This document shows positions 24,844 to 33,188 of a stretch of DNA of 64,000 bases, piece after piece. Each line of letters opens with the position of its first letter. Positions within the stretch are counted from its first letter, which is position 1. Position numbers and translations under genes: made by a program. The DNA comes from Argonema antarcticum A004/B2 (GTDB taxonomy: Bacteria; Cyanobacteriota; Cyanobacteriia; Cyanobacteriales; Aerosakkonemataceae): contig NZ_JAIQZN010000034.1 of assembly GCF_023333585.1 (NCBI RefSeq), positions 1 through 64,000 of the forward strand, written 5' to 3'. The notes beneath the pieces are model-generated. The model saw nothing but the letters and a program-made list of their open reading frames with translations, searched no databases and was not told the DNA's origin.

Positions 24844-26829
24844 CTAATTGCGAACACTAATATCGACAGAAAACTTTGCCTTCTTAGTTGCCCTTACATC
24901 GATTTGATATTCACCTGCATCATCTACTTTTGCCTCCCATTCTCCTAGCCCAGTGGCATTTTCCACCAGTTCACCATTGGGAGAGCGAATATCCAATGTT
25001 GCCTCTCCATTTTGAACTCTTACGCTTAATACCTGACCCGACTGGACATTTACCAGATAGCGCTTAATCTTCTGGGGATTTGTCTCACCTGAAAAAATCT
25101 GCATACCCGTAGCACCATCAGGAAAATCGATCGGTTCGGCATCAATTGACGCATTCGGAGATGGACTTTCACTAGATGTCGGCGTATCTGTCGGCGTTGG
25201 TGTGGGTGTATCTGTCGGCGTATCTGTCGGTGTATCTGTCGGTGTGGGAGTTGGGGTTGGTTCTGGGTTAGTTAGACGCAGATCTAACTTATATTCACTT
25301 TCTTTAACTCCTTTAATTGTAACTAGCTGAATAACATAATTTCCATCAAAAGGAAGAGTATCTTGCCAGCGTCTCACTCGCTGTGACTGGTTGTCAACTG
25401 GTTCTTCATTTGGCCCAAGAACCGTCATCAAAACACCTTTTTCTTGCAGAGATGCACTTAACTTTTGTCCTTGTTCCCCAGTCAGAATATAGTTAACAGT
25501 GGCGTTAGCTTTCAGCTTATCTGAAATAGAAAAATTGTCACCTTCTACTAGGTCGAGGCGCTTGGTGTAGGTGACGGGTTCCGGACTGGGTGTAGGAGTG
25601 GGAGTTTCTGGGGTTGGTGAGGGTTTGTCGCTATTAGAAAATACCTGTGTTGGTGAGGGCGGCGGCGTAGAAGTTTGTACCTGCACCTGACGGTTGAGGA
25701 CGTAGCTTACCAATGCCCAAGATCCGACTCCGGCTAATATTGCTAGGCTCATACCTACAATGACGATCGCCCAAGGGTTATCCCAAATTGAGTTATTAGT
25801 CGGTATAGTGACAGGATCGGGCTTATGGGAGTGGGTTTGGTTTTCTGGGGGTGGGGTTTGCCCACTCTGTACGGCAGGGGGAACTCCCGATCTAGCTTCA
25901 GGACGACCTCCGACTGCGACAGTCTGCATCTGGGAAATATTGCGGTTTGGAGGGGTATTTGCCTGTGGTGGCTTTTCTTGGGGCTGGGCATTTAAGGCGT
26001 CGGTAAGCGCCCGACCTGCTTCACGGGCATCTTGGTAGCGATCGCTCGCTCTATAACTTAACATCCGATTCAAAACTTCTGTCAGGCCGGGGTTAATCGG
26101 CGGTATCCATCGATACCAATTCCAGCTCAACGTCGCTTCATCAAATAATACCTGCGGAGATTGGCTGGTGAGCAAAACTACAGCCGTGACACCTAGAGCG
26201 TAAAGGTCGCTGCTAGGGTAAGCCCTGCCGGTTTGCATTTGTTCCAAGGGCGCATAGCCCATTTTTCCCACCATTGTTGCCGGTGGTGTAGAACTATACT
26301 GAAATCGGGTTACCAGTTCCTTGACGACCCCGAAGTCAATTAGCACGGGTAGGCGATCGCTAGAGCGCAGTATGATATTGTCCGGCGAGATATCTCGGTG
26401 AATAATTCCCTTGCCGTGAATATGGTGTAACACCGGCAGCAGTTGTTGCAATAGTTGCACAATCTCAACTTCCGAAAATCTTTTCCCCTCCAACCTGCGT
26501 TCCTGTAGCAGAGTGCGATAAGTTTTCCCTTCCACATACTCCTGCACTAGAAACAACCGCCCATCTTGCTCAAAAGTGGCTCGGAACTGAGGAATTTGCG
26601 GATGCTGAACTTGATAAAGTATGGTAGCCTCTCTTTGGAAAAGCTCCTTGCACTTCTCCAGGGAGTGGGCACTCGTCTGAGGCGGAATTAATTCCTTAAG
26701 AGCGCAAGGTTCGTTAAAGCGCCCCCGATCTTCTGCCAGATAAGTCCGTCCAAACCCCCCCTGACCCAAAATTTTAGCCAAGTGGTAGCGGTTTTGCAGA
26801 AGAGTCCCAATGGTAAGCGGTGGTTGCAT
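24844..26829 (-). CDS. Membrane-anchored serine/threonine protein kinase with C-terminal PPC-like domains
   Basis: A 661-aa Hanks-type kinase. The catalytic domain is at about 12-285, with the glycine loop LGQGGFGRTY, Lys45 in CALKEL, HRDISPDN with Asp146, and DFG with Asp165. A Pro/Gln-rich linker is followed by one transmembrane helix at about 355-377 (IVIVGMSLAILAGVGSWALV). A Pro/Thr-rich stalk and two extracytoplasmic modules come next, at about 430-525 and 555-660, resembling pre-peptidase C-terminal (PPC) domains. The proline/threonine stalk between them, rich in DTPT units, is encoded by a short DNA repeat near 25190-25255. Such kinases signal from the envelope to cytosolic targets. 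No partner gene is adjacent. Confidence 0.92.
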   Translation of the reverse strand: MQPPLTIGTLLQNRYHLAKILGQGGFGRTYLAEDRGRFNEPCALKELIPPQTSAHSLEKCKELFQREATILYQVQHPQIPQFRATFEQDGRLFLVQEYVEGKTYRTLLQERRLEGKRFSEVEIVQLLQQLLPVLHHIHGKGIIHRDISPDNIILRSSDRLPVLIDFGVVKELVTRFQYSSTPPATMVGKMGYAPLEQMQTGRAYPSSDLYALGVTAVVLLTSQSPQVLFDEATLSWNWYRWIPPINPGLTEVLNRMLSYRASDRYQDAREAGRALTDALNAQPQEKPPQANTPPNRNISQMQTVAVGGRPEARSGVPPAVQSGQTPPPENQTHSHKPDPVTIPTNNSIWDNPWAIVIVGMSLAILAGVGSWALVSYVLNRQVQVQTSTPPPSPTQVFSNSDKPSPTPETPTPTPSPEPVTYTKRLDLVEGDNFSISDKLKANATVNYILTGEQGQKLSASLQEKGVLMTVLGPNEEPVDNQSQRVRRWQDTLPFDGNYVIQLVTIKGVKESEYKLDLRLTNPEPTPTPTPTDTPTDTPTDTPTPTPTDTPTSSESPSPNASIDAEPIDFPDGATGMQIFSGETNPQKIKRYLVNVQSGQVLSVRVQNGEATLDIRSPNGELVENATGLGEWEAKVDDAGEYQIDVRATKKAKFSVDISVRN

Positions 26830-27299
26830 CGCGGTTTAATCGGTGGACAGGGGGTTAAGAGGAAATTCTTGACTGGAAGCATTTTAGCTCAACCGTCATA
26901 GAGCTAGAGCGTAGGGTGCGCGTTAACGACTATCCTATGTATCGCCGTAGGGCTGCTCAATCTCCTAGATTACCTTTTTCAAGGATTTTCGCAGATAAAC
27001 CTGACGATTTGTGCAAACATATTTAAATTATTTTGGCCTGGTCAATCCAAAATCCTAGAATCCAAAATCTAAAATCGATTGACCTTAAGGGAAGTAGAGG
27101 GGGGTTTTAGGCTAAATCTAAGTGGTTTAACGGAGATCGATCGAACCCGTATTCAACAATAGTGTCTTTTCCTGAAAAGCTATCCGTAAAACCCGTGCCT
27201 AATACCCCAATTAGAGGTAATCAACCAGAAACTATCTAACAGCCCTATCTTAAACAAAAATTAGGGAGAATATGGGCAAAATAGAATGATAAGATTTTA
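26830..27299. other. Intergenic region upstream of prs
   Basis: A 470-bp gap between the divergent kinase and prs genes. It shows short direct repeats of the AATCCAAAATCTAAAATC type near 27046-27075 and an A/T-rich stretch just before prs. I see no gene, tRNA or clear riboswitch. Promoters for both genes must lie here but cannot be placed with confidence. Confidence 0.5.
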
Positions 27300-28316
27300 A
27301 TGAACACGCTTCGAGGGTCTGCTGTGATCCGTTCTGCCACTTTGACGCTTCAGCCGACGCCACCGGTACTCTGTGCTAACAATCGCCTCAGATTGTTTTC
27401 TGGCTCAGCTAATGTGCCACTTGCTCAGGAAATTGCTCGTTACCTGGGTATGGATCTTGGGCCGATGATCCATAAGCATTTTGCCGATGGAGAAATTTAC
27501 ATTCAAATTCAGGAATCAATTCGCGGTTGCGATGTTTACCTGATTCAGCCAAGTTGTCGCCCTGTCAACGATCACCTGATGGAATTGCTAATTATGATTG
27601 ATGCCTGTCGTCGGGCTTCGGCAAGGCAAATAACCGCAGTGATTCCTTACTATGGGTATGCCAGGGCCGATCGCAAAACAGCAGGGCGAGAGTCAATTAC
27701 AGCCAAGCTGGTTGCCAACCTGATTACCGAGGCTGGGGCCGATCGCGTGCTGGCAATGGATTTGCACTCAGCCCAGATTCAAGGCTATTTCGATATTCCC
27801 TTCGATCACGTCTACAGTTCGCCCGTAATCCTCGATTACTTAGAGAGCAAACAACTAACCGATATTGTTGTTGTCTCCCCAGATGTGGGCGGTGTAGCTA
27901 GAGCCAGGGCCTTTGCCAAAAAGCTCAACGACGCTCCCCTAGCAATTATCGACAAGCGCCGTCAGGCTCATAACGTGGCCGAAGTTTTGAATGTAATTGG
28001 CGATGTCGCTGGTAAAACAGCGGTATTAGTCGATGACATGATCGACACGGGTGGCACCATTACAGAAGGAGCCCGCTTGCTCCGAGAGGAAGGAGCCCGT
28101 CAGGTTTATGCCTGTGCTACTCATGCAGTGTTTTCGCCCCCTGCAACTCAACGGCTATCGAGCGGTTTGTTTGAAGAAGTGATTGTGACGAATACCATTC
28201 CGGTTTCGGAAGCAAATCGCTTTGAACAACTGAAGGTGCTTTCAGTTGCCAATGTATTGGGCGAGACTATCTGGCGAATTCACGAAGATAGTTCTGTTAG
28301 CAGTATGTTTCACTGA
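27300..28316 (+). CDS. prs: Ribose-phosphate pyrophosphokinase (PRPP synthetase)
   Basis: A 338-aa enzyme converting ribose 5-phosphate and ATP to PRPP for purine, pyrimidine, His and Trp synthesis. Family motifs: RLFSGSANVPLAQEIA at the start of the catalytic part, FADGEIYIQI, PYYGYARADRK, ATP/metal residues in MDLHSAQIQGYFD, and the PRPP loop VLVDDMIDTGGTI. The length matches cyanobacterial Prs, with a variable N-terminal extension of about 30 residues; the ATG at 27300 is the longest option and a later start near the conserved LRLFSGS part is possible. It is single-gene and ends in a TCATTGG repeat that can fold as a hairpin. Confidence 0.95.
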   Translation: MNTLRGSAVIRSATLTLQPTPPVLCANNRLRLFSGSANVPLAQEIARYLGMDLGPMIHKHFADGEIYIQIQESIRGCDVYLIQPSCRPVNDHLMELLIMIDACRRASARQITAVIPYYGYARADRKTAGRESITAKLVANLITEAGADRVLAMDLHSAQIQGYFDIPFDHVYSSPVILDYLESKQLTDIVVVSPDVGGVARARAFAKKLNDAPLAIIDKRRQAHNVAEVLNVIGDVAGKTAVLVDDMIDTGGTITEGARLLREEGARQVYACATHAVFSPPATQRLSSGLFEEVIVTNTIPVSEANRFEQLKVLSVANVLGETIWRIHEDSSVSSMFH

Positions 28317-28318
28317 TC

Positions 28319-28376
28319 GGTCATTGGTCATTGGTCATTGGTCATTAACTAATAACCAATGACTAATAACTAATTA
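28319..28376. repeat. TCATTGG tandem units with inverted partner
   Basis: Four TCATTGG-type units (GGTCATTGGTCATTGGTCAT) are followed by AACTAATAACCAATGACTAA, whose ACCAATGA pairs with TCATTGGT. The 58 bp between the convergent prs and permease genes is entirely this sequence. It could act as a bidirectional terminator. Confidence 0.65.
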
Positions 28377-29492
28377 CTAACGTTGCTGGCTGCGCGGATC
28401 GAGAGCATCTCGCAAACCATCGCCCAGTAAGTTAAAAGCCAACACTGTCAGGACAATCAGCAATGCTGGCGGCCAAATTAGCCAAGGTTGTAGCACCAAA
28501 ATAGAAGCGTTGGTCGCCAGAGATAGCATATTTCCCCAAGAAGGGTCAGGCTGCTGGATTCCCAGTCCGATTAAGCTGAGAACCGATTCAGCGCCGATAA
28601 AACTTGGAACTGCTAAGGTGGCGGAGATAATAACGTAAGTAGCCGTCTGGGGCAAGACGTGGCGGATGATGATGTAAATAGGGTTGCCGCCCATAGCTCG
28701 TGACGCTTGTACAAATTCCCGTTCTTTAATTGACAGCACCTGTCCCCGGATCACTCGTGCCAACCCTGCCCAGCTAATAAAAGCGGTGATGAAAACAATG
28801 AGGAGAAACCGATTGGCGCTGCTTAGTCCCGGCGGTAACACTGCTGCGAGGGCGACCAGAAGATAGATGCTGGGAATGCTCATCAGCACTTCCACAGCAC
28901 GCATCAAGATGCTGTCAATCCAGCCACCGAAATAGCCGGAAATCCCACCGAAGAGTATACCCAAGGGAAAGGAAATGGCAACTCCCACCCAACCAATGCT
29001 GAGGCTAATCCGTCCTCCATGTACTAGACGAGTAAACTGGTCGCGTCCCTGTTCGTCAGTACCCAAAAGGTTAAACTTGGCCGATCCGGTTGTGCCGAAT
29101 AGGTGCCAATTGCAGGGAATACCTCCAAAAATTTCTACTTCTTCAAATTTGGGTGGTATCGGCAGGCTCAGCCGAAACAAATAGTAAGTCGGCCCCTGAA
29201 CAAATAGGCGCAGGGGTGAGGGTTTTTGGAAATCTACAATTAGTTTGCGATCGCCTGTCTCCAAATCTACCGGCCCTTGAGTAGTCGGATAGATATGAGG
29301 GCCGATCGACTGTCCCTCTGGCGTTTTCAAATAAATCTGGGTCGGTGGCAATAGCGAGCCATTGGGTTGAGACGCATAAGCATCGTAAGGTGCGACAAAA
29401 TCAGCAGCAATTACTGCCAAATAGAAAACTAACAGTAACAAAGCTCCCAAACCAGCTAGAGGATTCTTTTTTAATTTCTGCCACCAGTTCAT
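28377..29492 (-). CDS. ABC transporter permease, OppC/DppC type
   Basis: A 371-aa inner-membrane permease of peptide/nickel-type importers. An N-terminal membrane helix (LAGLGALLLLVFYLAVIAADFV) is followed by a periplasmic insert of about 90 residues, then the typical five-helix core with the conserved GRISLSIGWVGVAISFPLG and the EAA-like loop REFVQASRAMGGNPIYIIIRHVLP. The length is greater than the usual 280-300 aa because of the insert, a form seen in cyanobacteria. No binding protein, second permease or ATPase gene is adjacent, so the rest of the transporter must be encoded elsewhere. The HD-domain gene lies 9 bp upstream and may be cotranscribed. Confidence 0.88.
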   Translation of the reverse strand: MNWWQKLKKNPLAGLGALLLLVFYLAVIAADFVAPYDAYASQPNGSLLPPTQIYLKTPEGQSIGPHIYPTTQGPVDLETGDRKLIVDFQKPSPLRLFVQGPTYYLFRLSLPIPPKFEEVEIFGGIPCNWHLFGTTGSAKFNLLGTDEQGRDQFTRLVHGGRISLSIGWVGVAISFPLGILFGGISGYFGGWIDSILMRAVEVLMSIPSIYLLVALAAVLPPGLSSANRFLLIVFITAFISWAGLARVIRGQVLSIKEREFVQASRAMGGNPIYIIIRHVLPQTATYVIISATLAVPSFIGAESVLSLIGLGIQQPDPSWGNMLSLATNASILVLQPWLIWPPALLIVLTVLAFNLLGDGLRDALDPRSQQR

Positions 29493-29501
29493 AAATCCCT
29501 A

Positions 29502-30371
29502 TTATATTTGTTCAACCAGTCGCCTTTGTTCTTCCTCAGCCTTTTCGTGTTCTACCACAAACACATTCGAGTACAAGTTAGCAATGATTTGCTTGCCTTG
29601 CTGCGTCAACTGTAGGTAACGAAGTGCATCTTTAATATACGGATGAACTCCATGCCAGTAAAACTTAGAATAGTTCCTGCGTAGATCTCCAGGATGACTG
29701 TATCCCAAGGCTTTATTTACCCCAGTCTCTTCAAACTCGTAGAACAAAGAAGTAATTTTTTTGAGGTAGCGCGGATCGCTTAGTTGGCCAATTAAATCGG
29801 CGGCGCGAACCAACTCCGCATAGTTTACCGTATTCTGACGATCTTCTGCGGCGGGAACTGGGAAGCGAGTCAGTTCAATATTACGCTTAATTGTGTGAGC
29901 ATCAATTAGCTTGTGACCGCCAAAGCGTTCGTCGATAAAGAGTTTCGCCCGGTCTACGTGATAAGGGGTAAGGCTGGCATCCGAAGCCCCAAAACGCAGA
30001 GAAATCATCCCGCCGTCTTTTCCTGTGGCATACAATCCGTCTGGTTCTCGATCTTGACGGCAAACTCCTTTGACGTATCCAATGTCATGACATACTAGCG
30101 AGATAATGCAGTGTAACCAGTCTTCACAGGAAACCCCACCCTCGCGGATATGTTTTCCGCGCAAGATCTCCTGTCCGACTAAAGTGACAAGGATCGTGTG
30201 TTCAACGTCGTGATAGAGGGCGTCGCTGTTGGCGATATTTTCCAGCGCCATGCTTCCAGCCCAGCCAATAATGTCTCCGTAGTCGGGCTTGAATCCTCCA
30301 TAGGTGCGGCGGTAACCGTCTCGAAGCTTTTCTACGAATGTGTCAATCAGAATTTCTGTGGCATTAAACAT
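29502..30371 (-). CDS. HD-domain metal-dependent phosphohydrolase family protein
   Basis: A 289-aa soluble protein. The HD metal site is seen as YHDVEHT (His about 54, His about 57) and CHDIGYVKG (His-Asp about 94-95), the arrangement of HD superfamily hydrolases. The rest is helical. A C-terminal segment (YLQLTQQGKQIIANLYSNVF) may be a dimerisation helix. The natural substrate, possibly a nucleotide or cyclic nucleotide, is not known. The gene is 9 bp before the OppC-type permease gene on the same strand, but no functional link is evident. Confidence 0.85.
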   Translation of the reverse strand: MFNATEILIDTFVEKLRDGYRRTYGGFKPDYGDIIGWAGSMALENIANSDALYHDVEHTILVTLVGQEILRGKHIREGGVSCEDWLHCIISLVCHDIGYVKGVCRQDREPDGLYATGKDGGMISLRFGASDASLTPYHVDRAKLFIDERFGGHKLIDAHTIKRNIELTRFPVPAAEDRQNTVNYAELVRAADLIGQLSDPRYLKKITSLFYEFEETGVNKALGYSHPGDLRRNYSKFYWHGVHPYIKDALRYLQLTQQGKQIIANLYSNVFVVEHEKAEEEQRRLVEQI

Positions 30372-30583
30372 ACTGGTTACTCGTTTGTGCTGGGTGCTGT
30401 CTGAGACAATGGCGAGATATTAATGTTTATTATTTTTACTATTCTTATTCAATTTAGCGAAAAAAACACTTGTTAGCGATCGCACTCTATGCTAACGCAT
30501 AAAGTGCTAGCAGCCGATCGGCATTCGCGTATAGCTAGGATTATCCACGGTTGTATCAAAATGTGCTACTCTTAAATGTAAAT

Positions 30584-30655
30584 GCGGGTGTAGTTCAGTG
30601 GTAGAGCATCTGCTTCCCAAGCAGAACGTCGTGGGTTCGAGCCCCATCACCCGCT
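30584..30655 (+). tRNA. tRNA-Gly (anticodon CCC)
   Basis: 72 nt with a complete cloverleaf: acceptor GCGGGTG/CACCCGC, D arm with AGTGGTAGAGC, anticodon stem TCTGC/GCAGA around loop TTCCCAA giving CCC, and T arm GTGGGTTCGAGCCCCAT. The discriminator is T and CCA is not encoded. Confidence 0.95.
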
Positions 30656-30731
30656 TTCTAGATGTTCACTGTCCCGCACTGTAGGGTTTGATGTTCGTCA
30701 CCGGACATTATATGACTTCGCACTCACTCCG

Positions 30732-30797
30732 CCTGCGATTCAAATCGCAGGACTTTCGCTATTAGCTGGGGACTTGAGTCCCCAGCGGGTGAGCAGC
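30732..30797. repeat. Cluster of three short palindromes after tRNA-Gly
   Basis: CCTGCGATT/AATCGCAGG (30732-30751), GCTGGGGACT/AGTCCCCAGC (30765-30786) and GGTGAGC..GCTCACC (about 30788-30802) follow one another closely. All have very short loops. They may be termination or processing structures for the tRNA transcript, or dispersed palindromic repeats. No gene lies between 30656 and 30893. Confidence 0.7.
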
Positions 30798-30893
30798 TCA
30801 CCACAGATTGCACTTTTCTGCAATTAAGCTAACCGAATTGCGTAATGTAATTCTCCGAGTTCGGTAGTAAATAGAAAAAGATATCTCTGGCAG

Positions 30894-31163
30894 GTGGCAC
30901 TTTTGTGCGATCGCAATCACCCTTCAACAGCTATATTTTCCAGAGCCGAAATTCCGGTGGTAGAAATGCCGCCAGCTTTAAGAAGTGAGCTATCTAAAGT
31001 TAAGGAATCGTCACAAATCGTCGAACTCTATGCGCGATCGGGCCTTTGGTACGATGCGCTACGTGAAGTGAGACTGCTTACAAATAAAACACCTAGAAAA
31101 CAGCGAATAGTAAGTTTACGATGTCGGCTTTGCACGCTCCCTCCACTGGTATTTAGAGTTTAG
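30894..31163 (+). pseudogene. Fragment related to the C-terminal part of DUF928 proteins
   Basis: An 89-codon ORF whose middle reads SQIVELYARSGLWYDALREV. This is clearly similar to RLALYAKNGIWYEAVTTILE near the C-terminus of the DUF928 protein encoded at 31253-32062. The rest of the domain is missing and the tail (SLRCRLCTLPPLVFRV) looks like out-of-frame sequence. It is probably a relic of a second DUF928 gene in opposite orientation. An internal ATG at 30966 is the other possible start. Confidence 0.45.
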
Positions 31164-31252
31164 TGGTGTTAGGTTTCGCTTTGCTCTACTCAACCTACGA
31201 ATGATTAGCTAAATTGTAAGTACGGGAGAGCCCAATGATGGATAAAGTCGAG

Positions 31253-32062
31253 CTAAGGCGATGCACTTGTGGTTGCTGCACTACAGCAATTAATGAGAGG
31301 CTCTTTGGCTACTTTCTCCAGTCCGACTGACTTTAACAGTTCTTGCCATGAAGCTGCAAGGGCGGGATAATTAGGATCGCTGAGTGGCAGTTCGAGTATA
31401 GTTGTCACTGCTTCGTACCATATTCCATTTTTTGCATATAGGGCTAGGCGATCGCGCTCTTGTTGAGTCTGCTTTAGCTGTTCGGCTAGAGTTGAACTCG
31501 GTTCAATTCGTTGCACCCATCCTTCCACAAAAGGATCGTTAATTGGATCGGCAGTATTGCATCTGAGTGCCAATTGCCACTTATAATTTTTATCTTTTTC
31601 TAAAGGCTGTATATTCAATTCTGCAAAGGGATTGAAGCTGACAATACCGGGTGTGCCGGTAATGGGGAAGGTTTGTCGGTAAATATCTAGATCCTTGTCG
31701 TCTTTGAGCACAAATTCTACTGTACGTGCGGAAGTGGGAGGAATATAAAAGAAGAATTTCGGATTGCTTCTCACCGTTAACCCGAACTTATTTGCTGGTA
31801 TCAATGCAGTTAAAGACAGTGTGGCGTCCGGGTCATTTGTACATTGGCTACCACGCGATGCCCCACCGGCGGTGCTACTAGGTGCCCCTCGGTTTGGAGG
31901 CTGAAATGCCTGTGCAACTTCCCAACTACCAGGTATGTTTTGGGCTAGCTGTATCTGCTTTTGCTGTCCCTGTACCAACGCTTGGAAGCGAGGGATAAGA
32001 AGGAATCCCAGAGATAGGGTGAAGGAAAGAGTTGCCAGTAGGAGGTTTTTTTTCCAAACCAT
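31253..32062 (-). CDS. DUF928 family exported protein
   Basis: A 269-aa precursor with a signal peptide at about 1-33 (LLLATLSFTLSLGFLLIPRF). It then has a Gly/Ser-rich linker (NRGAPSSTAGGASRGSQC) and the DUF928 body: LTALIPANKFGLTVRSNPKF, PTSARTVEFVLKDDKDLDIY, YKWQLALRCN, and the C-terminal helical part ERDRLALYAKNGIWYEAVTT. The family is common in filamentous cyanobacteria, usually near CHAT or TPR genes, and its function is unknown. Here it stands alone. It should be periplasmic or secreted. Confidence 0.88.
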   Translation of the reverse strand: MVWKKNLLLATLSFTLSLGFLLIPRFQALVQGQQKQIQLAQNIPGSWEVAQAFQPPNRGAPSSTAGGASRGSQCTNDPDATLSLTALIPANKFGLTVRSNPKFFFYIPPTSARTVEFVLKDDKDLDIYRQTFPITGTPGIVSFNPFAELNIQPLEKDKNYKWQLALRCNTADPINDPFVEGWVQRIEPSSTLAEQLKQTQQERDRLALYAKNGIWYEAVTTILELPLSDPNYPALAASWQELLKSVGLEKVAKEPLINCCSAATTSASP

Positions 32063-32406
32063 AAAGATATCTGCTTGTGAAACAAGGATGAATAGTTAAA
32101 TAGGCTTAGTTGTCAAATAAACAAAAGGGGAGATTATTTTGCTTTAGGTCGATGACAAATGTCTTTCAATTGAGCGTCCAGGGCTATCCGTTTTTCACGA
32201 TAACTCAAGGGTCAATATGTTCTTTTAGACTCTCAGATTCTAACACAGTTCCTAATTTTCTTAGGAGGTTAAAACCGCTTCAGTCGTTTTTCCTCTCAAG
32301 TCTGAAGACGCGCTCGTTTCCAAACTCCCATTTTTTTATTAGTCTAGTATTATACCTAAGACTTATGCACTCAGCGGATGTTCCTGCCTTCTGACCTACC
32401 GCCAAA
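32063..32406. other. Intergenic region, no feature recognised
   Basis: A 344-bp gap upstream of the DUF928 gene. A 94-codon plus-strand ORF can be read but has no family resemblance, a biased Phe/Ser/Leu composition and no ribosome-binding site, and I do not accept it. A TTAGGAGGTTAAAACC stretch near 32263 resembles a ribosome-binding site but no suitable ORF follows. Confidence 0.5.
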
Positions 32407-33099
32407 CTACTCCTCTGCTGGGACGGGAAATATTTCAGAAAGGTGCTGCTGAAGCAACTGGGGAAATTGGGCGTAGTATTGTTGGTTGAGTGGGGAGGGG
32501 TGAGGAAGTGGCATCAGCGTCACCAGACGTTGATGCAGATTACCTAGATCGTCTTTGGCTTGCAGGGTGACTGGAAGGCTGGCGCTATAGCGATCGGGCC
32601 GTTCAAAAAACTCCGCTGCAACTCCTTTGCCAGCATAAGGGTAAAACCATTTGAAAGCTTCATTACCTAGCGTAATAATGCGATCGCCTTGCCAATTCAT
32701 TACCAGCAAACGCTCCAGAAAGGGACGAAACCTTTTCTTCACCGGCTCCGAGTAAGCTTTGTTACCGGGTGGTTTGTAAGGAACCGTGTTGGTGAGGAGA
32801 ACGCGATCGAGAACGGTTTGCAAATCTTCACTGTGACTCGGCTCTTTGCCATAGATGGCCCGATACAGACCCCGACGTACCAGCGTCCCAGCAGCGCCGT
32901 AGAGCGGTTGACCCGCAGATACTTCATCTTTGCCCAAATCCCGCGCAAAAAAGCACAGTTGGCTTTCTAGATTGCCTGCATAGAGAATTGGCATAGTCGG
33001 CTTTAGACCCGCAGCAAGATAGACTGGTTCATCGATGGGAAAGGCCGCACTTTCCGCTTCTTGCTGTATTTCTGCTATTAATCGATCGATACTTGACAT
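32407..33099 (-). CDS. Uracil-DNA glycosylase superfamily protein
   Basis: A 230-aa soluble protein. Superfamily features: LYAGNLESQLCFFARDLGKD then AGQPLYGAAGTLVRRGLY, which occupies the place of the catalytic water/uracil-binding loop; LLTNTVPYKPPGNKAY; GDRIITLGNEAF; and LPHPSPLN near residues 197-204, the DNA-intercalation loop (HPSP type). Such proteins remove uracil or other deaminated bases in base-excision repair, although several branches of the superfamily have other or unknown roles. It stands alone, between DUF928 and the restriction-modification genes. Confidence 0.8.
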   Translation of the reverse strand: MSSIDRLIAEIQQEAESAAFPIDEPVYLAAGLKPTMPILYAGNLESQLCFFARDLGKDEVSAGQPLYGAAGTLVRRGLYRAIYGKEPSHSEDLQTVLDRVLLTNTVPYKPPGNKAYSEPVKKRFRPFLERLLVMNWQGDRIITLGNEAFKWFYPYAGKGVAAEFFERPDRYSASLPVTLQAKDDLGNLHQRLVTLMPLPHPSPLNQQYYAQFPQLLQQHLSEIFPVPAEE

Positions 33100-33188
33100 A
33101 GAAACTCACCTTGTGAATCCGTTTTAAAAGTGTATAATTCAGTATCCAACTTCAACCGCGATCGATAAATCCCACTTCTTACCTTATA

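Noticed and set aside
24498-24860. 120-codon plus-strand ORF through the bioD start and heptad repeat
   Set aside because: Its sequence is mostly the repeat read as LSVVSCQ; it is antisense to bioD and has no family resemblance.
32110-32394. 94-codon ORF upstream of the DUF928 gene
   Set aside because: Composition is dominated by Phe, Ser and Leu, with no ribosome-binding site and no family; it is probably non-coding A/T-rich leader.
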